Origin: Liolophura sinensis
Taxonomy: Eukaryota; Mollusca; Polyplacophora; Chitonida; Chitonidae
Direction: 5' to 3'
DNA: 64,000 nt
NCBI RefSeq assembly: GCF_032854445.1
Contig: NW_027018097.1
Location: forward strand, 1 to 64,000
Position numbers and translations under genes: made by a program. Of the stretch, positions 40,012 through 51,465 are shown piece after piece; within the stretch, counting starts at the first letter, position 1, and every line of letters starts with the position of its first letter. Below the pieces are notes generated by a model. That model was given only the letters and a program-made list of their open reading frames with translations. It made no database searches and had not been told where the DNA came from.

Positions 40012-42399
40012 CCATAGAAATTTGCAATTTTTCAACAGCTGGAGATGCCTGGCCCAATTGCGCATCTTTTGGCACCTTATTGATGTGGGTCAGTGTTCAA
40101 TTGTAGTTTCTACAGCAGACTGTATCAAGTACCTTGTGTTTTTTATATACAAATGGTGTGGTTTTTCTACATGTAGATAAAGACATTGGGTTTGTCTTCG
40201 ACTTAGAAGTAAGACATTTGCTGGATGAGTTAAATGGGCTTGGCCCAAAGATTTGACGTCGTCTGAGCTACCGAAGGGCACATAACTTATAATAAAAAGT
40301 TGAATATAGTAATGACCAGTCACGATGGTACATAGTAAATGTAGCCGATTTCATTCGCAAAAAGACCAGGCAAAAATCCAAAAGTGTAAAAACTGTTCCA
40401 ATGCTGCTGGTAAGAGGCTAATCCGACGTATTTTGTCACGAGAAATCGAATGGTGCAAACCGCGTTGCTCTCCGACCAATACGTTTGGCTGTAGCCACAA
40501 TTGAATAATCATTGATGTCAAGATCACGTGCCCAGCAACGGCTCTTACTCCATGGAAACCATAGAAATTTGCAATTTTTCAACAGCTGGAGATGCCTGGC
40601 CCAATTGCGCATCCTTTGGCACCTTATTGATGTGGGTCAGTGTTCAATTGTACTTTTTACAGCGGACTGTGTCATGTACCTTGTGTTTTTTTATATACAA
40701 ATGGTGTGGTTTTTCTACATGTAGATAAAGACATTGAGATTTTCTTCGACTTAGAAGTAAGATATTTGCTGGGTGAGTCAAATGGGCTTGGCCCAAAGAT
40801 TTGACGTCGTCTGGGCTACCGAAGGGCACATAACTTATAATGAAAAGTTGAATATAGTAATGACCAGTCGCGATTGTACATAGTTAATGTAGCCGATTTC
40901 AATTAGCAAAAAGACCAGGCAAAAATCCAAAAGTGGAAAAACTGTTCCAATGCTGCTGGTAAGAGGGTAATCCGACGTATTTTGTGACGAGAAATCGAAT
41001 GGTGCAAACCGCGTTGCTCTCCGACCAATACGTTTGGCTGTAGCCACAAATGAATAATCATTGATATCAAGATCACGTGCCCAGCAACGGCTCTTACTCC
41101 ATGGAAACCAAGGAAATTTGCAATTTTTCAACAGCTGGAGATGCCTGGCCCAATTGCGCATCTTTTGGCACCTTATTGATGTGGGTCAGTGTTCAATTGT
41201 ACTTTTTACAGCAGGATGTATCAAGTAGCTTGTGTTTTTTATATACAAATGGTGTGGTTTTTCTACATGTAGATAAAGACATTGAGATTTTCTTCGACTT
41301 AGAAGTAAGACATTTGCTGGGTGAGTTAAATGGGCTTAGCCCAAAGATTTGACGTCGTCTGGGCTAGCGAAGGGCACATAACTTATAATGAAAAGTTGAA
41401 TATAGTAATGACCAGTCGCAATTGTACATAGTTAATGTAGCCGATTTCAATTAGCAAAAAGACCAGGTAAAAATCCAAAAGTGGAAAAACTGTTCCAATG
41501 CTGCTGGTAAGAGGCTAATCCGACGTATTTTGTGACGAGAAATCGAATGGTGCAAACCGCGTTGCTCTCCAACCAATACGTTTGGCTGTAGCCACAATTG
41601 AATAATCATTGATGTCAAGATGACGTGCCCAGCAACGGCTCTTACTCCATGGAAACCATAGAAATTTGCAATTTTTCAACAGCTGGAGATGCCTGGCCCA
41701 ATTGCGCATCTTTTCGCACCTGTTTGATGTGGGTCAGTGTTCAATTGTACTTTTTACAGCGGACTGTGTCATGTACCTTGTGTTTTTGTGTATACAAATG
41801 GTGTGGTTTTTCTACATGTAGATAAAGACAATGAGTTTGTGTTCGACTTAGAAGTAAGACATTTGCTGGGTGAGTTAAATGGGCTTGGCCCAAAGATTTG
41901 ACGTCGTCTGGGCTACCGAAGGGCACATAACTTATAATGAAAAGTTGAATATAGTAATGACCAGTCGCGATGGTACATAGTAAATGTAGCCGATTTCAAT
42001 TCGCAAAAAGACCAGGCAAAAATCCAAAAGTGGAAAAACTGTTCCAATGCTGCTGGTAAGAGGCTAATCCGACGTATTTTTTGACGAGAAATCGAATGGT
42101 GCAAACCGCGTTGCTCTCCGACCAAGACTTTTGGCTGTAGCCACAATTGAATAATCATTGATGTCAAGATGACGTGCCCAGCAACGGCTCTTACTCCATG
42201 GAAACCAAGGAAATTTGCAATTTTTCAACACCTGGAGATGCCTGGCCCAATTGCGCATCTTTTGGCACCTTATTGATGTGGGTCAGTGTTCAATTGTACT
42301 TTTTACAGCGGACTGTGTCATGTACCTTGTGTTTTTGTATATACAAATGGTGTGGTTTTTCTACATGTAGATAAAGACATTGAGTTTGTGTTCGACTTA

Positions 42400-42780
42400 G
42401 AAGTTTTGCTGGGTGAGTTAAATGGGCTTGGCCCAAAGATTTGACGTCGTCTGGGCTACCGAAGGGCACATAACTTATAATGAAAAGTTAGAATATAGTA
42501 ATGACCAGTCCGCGATGGTACATAGTAAATGTAGCCGATTTCAATTCGCAAAAAGACCAGGTAAAAATCCAAAAGTGGAAAAACTGTTCCAATTGCTGCT
42601 GGTAAGAGGCTAATCCGACGTATTTTTGACGAGAAATCGAATGGGTACAAACCGCGTTGCTCTCCGACCAATACTTTGTGCTGTAGCCACAAATGAATAA
42701 TCATTGATGTCAAGATCACGTGCCCAGCAACGGCTCTTACTCCATGGAAACCATAGAAATTTGCAATTTTTTCAACAGCT
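42400..42780 (+). other. Indel cluster with a 6-bp deletion
   Basis: The unit at 42,174 lacks AAGACA after TTAGAAGT (42,404). It is followed by AAAGTTAGAATATAG, CAGTCCGCGATGG, CAATTGCTGCTGG, GAATGGGTACAAAC and a six-T TTTTTTCAAC run. The deletion removes the right arm of the 22-base dyad. Confidence 0.75.
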
Positions 42781-43390
42781 GGAGATGCCTGGCCCAATTG
42801 CGCATCTTTTGGCACCTTATTGATGTGGATCAGTGTTCAATTGTTCTTTTTACAGCAGACTGTGTCATGTACCTTGTGTTTTTTTATATACAAATGGTGT
42901 GGTTTTTCTACATGTAGATAAAGACATTGAGTTTTTCTACGACTTAGAAGTAAGACATTTGCTGGGTGAGTTAAATGGGCTTGGCCCGAAGATTTGACGT
43001 CGTCTGGGCTACCGAAGAGCACATAACTGATAATGAAAACTTGAATATAGTAATAACCAGTCGCAATGGTACGTAGTAAATGTAGCCGATTTCAATTAGC
43101 AAAAAGACCAGGTAAAAATCCAAAAGTGGAAAAACTGTTCCAATGCTGCTGTAAGAGGCTAATCCGACGTATTTTGTCACGAGAAATCGAATGGTGCAAA
43201 CCGCGTTGCTCTCCGACCAATACTTTTGGCTGTAGCCACAATTGAATAATCATTGATGTCAAGATGACGTGCCCAGCAACGGCTCTTACTCCATGGAAAC
43301 CAAGAAAATTTGCAATTTTTCAACAGCTGGAGATGCCTGGCCCAATTGCGCATCTTTTGGCACCTTATTGATGTGGGTCAGTGTTCAATT
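42690..43390 (+). repeat. Variant V monomer block, copy near 42.7 kb
   Basis: Matches 51,466-52,166 at an offset of 8,776 bp (16 units). V markers are GTGGATCAG, CAATTGTTCTTTTTACAG, GATAATGAAAACTTG or its TATAATG form, ATAACCAGTCGCAATGG, GGTACGTAG and GCTGCTGTAAGAGG (one G missing). V units also start at 37,786, 52,591 and 60,281. Confidence 0.8.
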
Positions 43391-46272
43391 GTACTTTTTA
43401 CAGCGGACTGTGTCATGTACCTTGTGTTTTTTTATATACAAATGGTGTGGTTTTTCTACATGTAGATAAAGACATTGAGATTTTCTTCGACTTAGAAGTA
43501 AGACAATTGCTGGGTGAGTTAAATGGGCTTGGCCCAAAGATTTGACGTCGTCTGGGCTACCGAAGGGCACATAACTTATAATGAAAAGTTGAATATAGTA
43601 ATGACCAGTCGCAATTGTACATAGTTAATGTAGCCGATTTCAATTAGCAAAAAGACCAGGTAAAAATCCAAAAGTGGAAAAACTGTTCCAATGCTGCTTG
43701 TAAGAGGCTAATCCGACGTATTTTGTCACGAGAAATCGAATGGTGCAAACCGCGTTGCTCTCCGACCAATACGTTTGGCTGTAGCCACAATTGAATAATC
43801 ATTGATGTCAAGATGACGTGCCCAGCAACGGCTCTTAATCCATGGAAACCATAGAAATTTGCAATTTTTCAACAGCTGGAGATGCCTGGCCCAATTGCGC
43901 ATCTTTTGGCACCTTATTGATGTGGGTCAGTGTTCAATTGTACTTTTCACAGCAGACTGTATCAAGTACCTTTTGTTTTTTATATACAAATGGTGTAGTT
44001 TCTCTACATGTAGATAAAGACATTGAGTTTGTCTTCGACTTAGAAGTAAGACATTTGCTGGGTGAGTTAAATGGGCTTGGCCCAAAGATTTGACGTCGTC
44101 TGGGCTACCGAAGGGCACATAACTTATAATGAAAAATTGAATATAGTAATGACCAGTCGCAATGGTACATAGTAGATGTAGCCGATTTCAATTCGCAAAA
44201 AAGACCAGGCAAAAATCCAAAAGTGGAAAAACTGTTCCAATGCTGCTGGTAAGAGGCTAATCCGACGTATTTTTGACGAGAAATCGAATGGAGCAAACCG
44301 CGTTGCTCTCCGACCAATACTTTTGGCTGTAGCCACAATTGAATAATCATTTATGTCAAGATCACGTGCCCAGCAACGGCTCTTACTCCATGGAAACCTA
44401 GGAAATTTGCAATTTTTCAACAGCTGGAGATGCCTGGCCCAATTGCGCATCTTTTGGCACCTTATTGATGTGGGTCAGTGTTCAATTGTACTTTTTACAG
44501 CGGACTGTGTCATGTACCTTGTGTTTTTTTATATACAAATGGTGTGGTTTTTCTACATGTAGATAAAGACATTGAGTTTGTCTTCGACTTAGAAGTAAGA
44601 CATTTGCTGGGTGAGTTAAATGGGCTTGGCCCAAAGATTTGACGTCGTCTGGGCTACCGAAGGGCACATAACTTATAATGAAAAGTTGAATATAGTAATG
44701 ACCAGTCGCGATGGTACATAGTAAATGTAGCCGATTTCAATTCGCAAAAAGACCAGGCAAAAATCCAAAAGTGGAAAAACTGTTCCAATGCTGCTGGTAA
44801 GAGGCTAATCCGACGTATTTTTGACGAGAAATCGAATGGTGCAAACCGCGTTGCTCTCCGACCAATACTTTGGGCTGTAGCCACAATTGAATAATCATTG
44901 ATGTCAAGATCACGTGCCCAGCAACGGCTCTTACTCCATGGAAACCAAGAAAATTTGCAATTTTTCAACACCTGGAGATGCCTGGCCCAATTGCGCATCT
45001 TTTGGCACCTTATTGATGTGGGTCAGTGTTCAATTGTACTTTTTACAGCGGACTGTGTCATGTACCTTGTGTTTTTTTATATACAAATGGTGTGGTTTTT
45101 CTACATGTAGATAAAGACATTGAGTTTTTCTTCGACTTAGAAGTAAGACATTTGCTGGGTGAGTTAAATGGGCTTGGCCCAAAGATTTGACGTCGTCTGG
45201 GCTACCGAAGGCCACATAACTTATAATGAAAAGTTGAATATAGTAATGACCAGTCGCGATGGTACATAGTAAATGTAGCCGATTTCAATTCGCAAAAAGA
45301 CCAGGCAAAAATCCAAAAGTGGAAAAACTGTTCCAATGCTGCTGGTAAGAGGCTAATCCGGCGTATTTTTGACGAGAAATCGAATGGTGCAAACCGCGTT
45401 GCTCTCCGACCAATACGTTTGGCTGTAGCCACAATTGAATAATCATTGATGTCAAGATGACGTGCCCAGCAACGGCTCTTACTCCATGGAAACCATAGAA
45501 ATTTGCAATTTTTCAACAGCTGGAGATGCCTGGCCCAATTGCGCATCTTTTGGCACCTTATTGATGTGGGTCAGTGTTCAATTGTACTTTTCACAGCAGA
45601 CTGTATTAAGTACCTTTTGTTTTTTATATACAAATGGTGTAGTTTCTCTACATGTAGATAAAGACATTGAGTTTGTCTTCGACTTAGAAGTAATACATTT
45701 GCTGGGTGAGTTAAATGGGCTTGGCCCAAATATTTGACGTCGTCTGGGCTACCGAAGGGCACATAACTTATAATGAAAAGTTGAATATAGTAATGACCAG
45801 TCGCAATGGTACATAGTAATTGTAGCCGATTTCAATTCGCAAAAAGACCAGGCAAAAATCCAAAAGTAGAAAAACTGTTCCAATGCTGCTGGTAAGAGGC
45901 TAATCCGACGTATTTTGTGACGAGAAATTGAAAGGTGCAAACCGCGTTGCTCTCCGACCAATACGTTTGGCTGTAGCCCCAAATGAATAATCATTGATGT
46001 CAAGATCACGTGCCCAGCAACGGCTCTTACTCCATGGAAACCATAGAAATTTGCAATTTTTCAACAGCTGGAGATGTCTGGCCCAATTGCGCATCTTTTG
46101 GCACCTTATTGATGTGGGTCAGTGTTCAATTGTACTTTTTACAGCGGACTGTGTCATGTACCTTGTGTTTTTGTATATACAAATGGTGTGGTTTTTCTAC
46201 ATGTAGATAAAGACATTGAGTTTGTGTTCGACTTAGAAGTAAGACATTTGCTGGGTGTGTTAAATGGGCTTG

Positions 46273-47918
46273 GCCCAAAGATTTGACGTCGTCTGGGCTA
46301 CCGAAGGGCACATAACTTATAATGAAAAGTTGAATATAGTAATGACCAGTTGCGATGGTACATAGTAAATGTAGCCGATTTCAATTCGCAAAAAGACCAG
46401 GCAAAAATCCAAAAGTGGAAAAACTGTTCCAATGCTGCTGGTAAGAGGCTAATCCGACGTATTTTTGACGAGAAATCGAATGGTGCAAACCGCGTTGCTC
46501 TCCGACCAATACTTTTGGCTGTAGCCACAATTGAATAATCATTGATGTCAAGATCACGTGCCCAGCAACGGCTCTTACTCCATGGAAACCAAGGAAATTT
46601 GCAATTTTTCAACAGCTGGAGATGCCTGGCCCAATTGCGCATCTTTTGGCACCTTATTGATGTGGGTCAGTGTTCAATTGTACTTTTTACAGCGGACTGT
46701 GTCATGTACCTTGTGTTTTTGTATATACAAATGGTGTGGTTTTTCTACATGTAGATAAAGACATTGAGTTTTTCTTCGACTTAGAAGTAAGACATTTGCT
46801 GGGTGAGTTAAATGGGCTTGGCCCAAAGATTTGACGTCGTCTGGGCTACCGAAGGGCACATAACTTATAATGAAAAGTTGAATATAGTAATGACCAGTTG
46901 CGATGGTACATAGTAAATGTAGCCGATTTCAATTCGCAAAAAGACCAGGCAAAAATCCAAAAGTGGAAAAACTGTTCCAATGCTGCTGGTAAGAGGCTAA
47001 TCCGACGTATTTTGTCACGAGAAATCGAATGGTGCAAACCGCGTTGCTCTCCGACCAATACGTTTGGCTGTAGCCACAATTGAATAATTATTGATGTCAA
47101 GATGAAGTGCCCAGCAACGGCTCTTACTCCATGGAAACCATAGAAATTTGCAATTTTTCAACAGCTGGAGATGCCTGGCCCAATTGCGCATCTTTTGGCA
47201 CCTTATTGATGTGGGTCAGTGTTCAATTGTACTTTTTACAGCAGGATGTATTAAGTACCTTTTGTTTTTTTATATACAAATGGTGTGGTTTTTCTACACG
47301 TAGATAAAGACATTGAGATTTTCTTCGACTTAGAAGTAAGACATTTGCTGGGTGAGTTAAATGGGCTTTGCCCAAAGATTTGACGTCGTCTGGGCTACCG
47401 AAGGGCACATAACTTATAATGAAATGTTGAATATAGTAATGACCAGTCGCGATTGTACATAGTTAATGTAGCCGATTTCAATTAGCAAAAAGACCAGGTA
47501 AAAATCCAAAAGTGGAAAAACTGTTCCAATGCTGCTGGTAAGAGGCTAATCCGACGTATTTTGTGACGAGAAATCGAATGGTGCAAACCGCGTTGCTCTC
47601 CGACCAATACGTTTGGCTGTAGCCACAATTGAATAATCATTGATGTCAAGATGACGTGCCCAGCAACGGCTCTTACTCCATGGAAACCATAGAAATTTGC
47701 AATTTTTCAACAGCTGGAGATGCCTGGCCCATGTGCGCATCTTTTGGCACCTTATTGATGTGGGTCAGTGTTCAATTGTACTTTTTACAGCGGACTGTGT
47801 CATGTACCTTGTGTTTTTGTATATACAAATGGTGTGGTTTTTCTACATGTAGATAAAGACATTGAGATTTTCTTCGACTTAGAAGTAAGACATTTGCTGG
47901 GTGAGTTAAATGGGCTTT
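46273..47918 (+). repeat. Three-monomer tandem duplication, copy 1 (1,646 bp)
   Basis: Units at 46,558, 47,107 and 47,656 repeat as 48,204, 48,754 and 49,303. Shared private variants: CAGTTGCGATGG, AATAATTATTGATG, GATGAAGTGCCC, AGGATGTATTAAG with TACCTTTTG, TCTACACGTAGA inside a B unit, GGGCTTTGCCC, GAAATGTTGAATATAG and GGCCCATGTGCGC. The match begins at 46,273 (mismatch at 46,272) and runs to about 47,996, slightly more than one period. Confidence 0.93.
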
Positions 47919-49565
47919 GCCCAAAGATTTGACGTCGTCTGGGCTACCGAAGGGCACATAACTTATAATGAAAAGTTGAATATAGTAATGACCAGTTGCG
48001 ATGGTACATAGTAAATGTAGCCGATTTCAATTCGCAAAAAGACCAGGCAAAAATCCAAAAGTGGAAAAACTGTTCCAATGCTGCTGGTAAGAGGCTAATC
48101 CGACGTATTTTTGACGAGAAATCGAATGGTGCAAACCGCGTTGCTCTCCGACCAATACTTTTGGCTGTAGCCACAATTGAATAATCATTGATGTCAAGAT
48201 CACGTGCCCAGCAACGGCTCTTACTCCATGGAAACCAAGGAAATTTGCAATTTTTCAACAGCTGGAGATGCCTGGCCCAATTGCGCATCTTTTGGCACCT
48301 TATTGATGTGGGTCAGTGTTCAATTGTACTTTTTACAGCGGACTGTGTCATGTACCTTGTGTTTTTGTATATACAAATGGTGTGGTTTTTCTACATGTAG
48401 ATAAAGACATTGAGTTTTTCTTCGACTTAGAAGTAAGACATTTGCTGGGTGAGTTAAATGGGCTTGGCCCAAAGATTTGACGTCGTCTGGGCTACCGAAG
48501 GGCACATAACTTATAATGAAAAGTTGAATATAGTAATGACCAGTTGCGATGGTACATAGTAAATGTAGCCGATTTCAATTCGCAAAAAGACCAGGCAAAA
48601 AATCCAAAAGTGGAAAAACTGTTCCAATGCTGCTGGTAAGAGGCTAATCCGACGTATTTTGTCACGAGAAATCGAATGGTGCAAACCGCGTTGCTCTCCG
48701 ACCAATACGTTTGGCTGTAGCCACAATTGAATAATTATTGATGTCAAGATGAAGTGCCCAGCAACGGCTCTTACTCCATGGAAACCATAGAAATTTGCAA
48801 TTTTTCAACAGCTGGAGATGCCTGGCCCAATTGCGCATCTTTTGGCACCTTATTGATGTGGGTCAGTGTTCAATTGTACTTTTTACAGCAGGATGTATTA
48901 AGTACCTTTTGTTTTTTTATATACAAATGGTGTGGTTTTTCTACACGTAGATAAAGACATTGAGATTTTCTTCGACTTAGAAGTAAGACATTTGCTGGGT
49001 GAGTTAAATGGGCTTTGCCCAAAGATTTGACGTCGTCTGGGCTACCGAAGGGCACATAACTTATAATGAAATGTTGAATATAGTAATGACCAGTCGCGAT
49101 TGTACATAGTTAATGTAGCCGATTTCAATTAGCAAAAAGACCAGGTAAAAATCCAAAAGTGGAAAAACTGTTCCAATGCTGCTGGTAAGAGGCTAATCCG
49201 ACGTATTTTGTGACGAGAAATCGAATGGTGCAAACCGCGTTGCTCTCCGACCAATACGTTTGGCTGTAGCCACAATTGAATAATCATTGATGTCAAGATG
49301 ACGTGCCCAGCAACGGCTCTTACTCCATGGAAACCATAGAAATTTGCAATTTTTCAACAGCTGGAGATGCCTGGCCCATGTGCGCATCTTTTGGCACCTT
49401 ATTGATGTGGGTCAGTGTTCAATTGTACTTTTTACAGCGGACTGTGTCATGTACCTTGTGTTTTTGTATATACAAATGGTGTGGTTTTTCTACATGTAGA
49501 TAAAGACATTGAGATTTTCTTCGACTTAGAAGTAAGACATTTGCTGGGTGAGTTAAATGGGCTTT
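47919..49565 (+). repeat. Three-monomer tandem duplication, copy 2 (1,647 bp)
   Basis: The only difference I found from copy 1 is one extra A in the run at 48,597-48,602. Such near-identity marks the most recent duplication in the window, or an assembly duplication. Beyond about 49,640 the sequence changes to a different B subtype (CAGTCGCGATTG, GTTAATGTAGCC). Confidence 0.93.
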
Positions 49566-50944
49566 GCCCAAAGATTTGACGTCGTCTGGGCTACCGAAGG
49601 GCACATAACTTATAATGAAAAGTTGAATATAGTAATGACCAGTCGCGATTGTACATAGTTAATGTAGCCGATTTCAATTAGCAAAAAGACCAGGTAAAAA
49701 TCCAAAAGTGGAAAAACTGTTCCAATGCTGCTGGTAAGAGGCTAATCCGACGTATTTTGTGACGAGAAATCGAATGGTGCAAACCGCGTTGCTCTCCGAC
49801 CAATACGTTTGGCTGTAGCCACAAATGAATAATCATTGATGTCAAGATCACGTGCCCAGCAACGGCTCTTACTCCATGGAAACCATAGAAATTTGCAATT
49901 TTTCAACAGCTGGAGATGCCTGGCCCAATTGCGCATCTTTCGGCACCTTATTGATGTGGGTCAGTGTTCAATTGTACTTTTTACAGCGGACTGTGTCATG
50001 TACCTTGTGTTTTTGTATATACAAATGGTGTGGTTTTTCTACATGTAGATAAAGACATTGAGTTTGTCTTCGACTTAGAAGTAAGACATTTGCTGGGTGT
50101 GTTAAATGGGCTTGGCCCAAAGATTTGACGTCGTCTGGGCTACCGAAGGGCACATAACTTATAATGAAAAGTTGAATATAGTAATGACCAGTCGCGATGG
50201 TACATAGTAAATGTAGCCGATTTCAATTCGCAAAAAGACCAGGCAAAAATCCAAAAGTGGAAAAACTGTTCCAATGCTGCTGGTAAGAGGCTAATCCGAC
50301 GTATTTTTGACGAGAAATCGAATGGTGCAAACCGCGTTGCTCTCCGACCAATACTTTTGGCTGTAGCCACAATTGAATAATCATTGATGTCAAGATGACG
50401 TGCCCAGCAACGGCTCTTACTCCATGGAAACCAAGGAAATTTGCAATTTTTCAACAGCTGGAGATGCCTGGCCCAATTGCGCATCTTTTGGCACCTTATT
50501 GATGTGGGTCAGTGTTCAATTGTACTTTTTACAGCGGACTGTGTCATGTACCTTGTGTTTTTGTATATACAAATGGTGTGGTTTTTCTACATGTAGATAA
50601 AGACATTGAGTTTGTCTTCGACTTAGAAGTAAGACATTTGCTGGGTGAGTTAAATGGGCTTGGCCCAAAGATTTGACGTCGTCTGGGCTACCGAAGGGCA
50701 CATAACTTATAATGAAAAGTTGAATATAGTAATGACCAGTCGCGATGGTACATAGTAAATGTAGCCGATTTCAATTCGCAAAAAGACCAGGCAAAAATCC
50801 AAAAGTGGAAAAACTGTTCCAATGCTGCTGGTAAGAGGCTAATCCGACGTATTTTTGACGAGAAATCGAATGGTGGAAACCGCGTTGCTCTCCGACCAAT
50901 ACGTTTGGCTGTAGCCACAAATGAATAATCATTGATGTCAAGAT

Positions 50945-50950
50945 CACGTG
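50945..50950. promoter_or_regulatory. Conserved CACGTG E-box of the unit (example)
   Basis: Most units carry ATCACGTG here, which contains the E-box bound by bHLH factors and also fits the RTCACRTG core of the yeast CDEI centromere element. Some units have ATCACATG or ATCATGTG. About 19 B units have ATGACGTG or ATGAAGTG, which destroys the palindrome (for example 32,293, 36,692, 45,462, 58,089). The motif is directly visible. Protein binding is not shown. Confidence 0.4.
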
Positions 50951-51133
50951 CCCAGCAACGGCTCTTACTCCATGGAAACCATAGAAATTTGCAATTTTTC
51001 AACAGCTGGAGATGCCTGGCCCAATTGCGCATCTTTTGGCACCTTATTGATGTGGGTCAGTGTTCAATTGTACTTTTTACAGCGGACTGTGTCATGTACC
51101 TTGTGTTTTTTTATATACAAATGGTGTGGTTTT

Positions 51134-51145
51134 TCTACATGTAGA
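51134..51145. other. Perfect 12-bp palindrome TCTACATGTAGA (family B, example)
   Basis: Present in nearly all B units. In family A the same place reads TCTACACGTAGA, where the two central positions do not pair. A single C to T change accounts for the B palindrome. Exceptions in B are TACATGTAAATAAAG (15,034, 21,869, 24,610 and 30,098 units), TACATGCAG at 39,072 and TCTACACGTAGA in the 47,107 and 48,754 units. Confidence 0.7.
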
Positions 51146-51161
51146 TAAAGACATTGAGTTT

Positions 51162-51183
51162 GTCTTCGACTTAGAAGTAAGAC
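51162..51183. other. Interrupted dyad: GTCTT/AAGAC and ACTT/AAGT arms
   Basis: A 22-base stretch with outer arms GTCTT and AAGAC, inner arms ACTT and AAGT, a 2-base loop AG and a 2-base one-sided bulge (CG in B, GG in A). It is present in both families. Many B units have TTCTT or GTGTT in the left arm, which weakens it. In the unit at 42,174 the right arm is deleted. Confidence 0.6.
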
Positions 51184-51202
51184 ATTTGCTGGGTGAGTTA
51201 AA

Positions 51203-51215
51203 TGGGCTTGGCCCA
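51203..51215. other. Hairpin TGGGC-TTG-GCCCA
   Basis: A perfect 5-bp stem with a 3-base loop, ten bases downstream of the donor-like GTGAGT. It is conserved in most units of both families. Variants such as GGGCTTGGCCTAAAG, GGGCTTAGCCC and GGGCTTTGCCC change the stem or loop. Confidence 0.6.
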
Positions 51216-51370
51216 AAGATTTGACGTCGTCTGGGCTACCGAAGGGCACATAACTTATAATGAAAAGTTGAATATAGTAATGACCAGTCGCGATGGTACA
51301 TAGTAAATGTAGCCGATTTCAATTCGCAAAAAGACCAGGTAAAAATCCAAAAGTGGAAAAACTGTTCCAA

Positions 51371-51450
51371 TGCTGCTGGTAAGAGGCTAATCCGACGTAT
51401 TTTTGACGAGAAATCGAATGGTGCAAACCGCGTTGCTCTCCGACCAATAC
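51371..51450. other. Conserved 80-bp block of the monomer (example)
   Basis: From TGCTGCTGGTAAGAGG through GAAATCGAATGGTGC and AAACCGCGTTGCTC to CCAATAC I see no fixed A/B difference, although the rest of the unit has about 15. The block is also the best preserved part of the divergent first unit (about 5 changes in 80 versus 8 in 60 at 361-420). A variable point inside it is GTATTTTGTGACG versus GTATTTTTGACG. Confidence 0.55.
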
Positions 51451-51454
51451 TTTG

Positions 51455-51464
51455 GGCTGTAGCC
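51455..51464. other. Dyad GGCT-GT-AGCC (family B)
   Basis: In B units the stem is GGCT/AGCC, extended to TGGCT/AGCCA where TTTTGG or GTTTGG precedes it. Family A has AGCG at this place, so the stem is imperfect there. This is the second dyad improved by a B-specific base. Confidence 0.55.
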
Positions 51465-51465
51465 A

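Larger units (their letters stand above)
51073..51198 (+). other. Exon-like segment: acceptor-like and donor-like sites 110 nt apart (example)
   Basis: CTTTTTACAG ends at 51,082 and looks like a 3' splice site (pyrimidine run plus CAG). CTGG followed by GTGAGT at 51,193 looks like a strong 5' splice site. GAA-GTAAGA at 51,177 and CTG-GTAAGA at 51,379 are additional donor-like sequences. This arrangement recurs in almost every unit of both families. In the L units the acceptor is present twice. Splicing is an inference. No open frame is preserved across the segment in all units. Confidence 0.3.
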
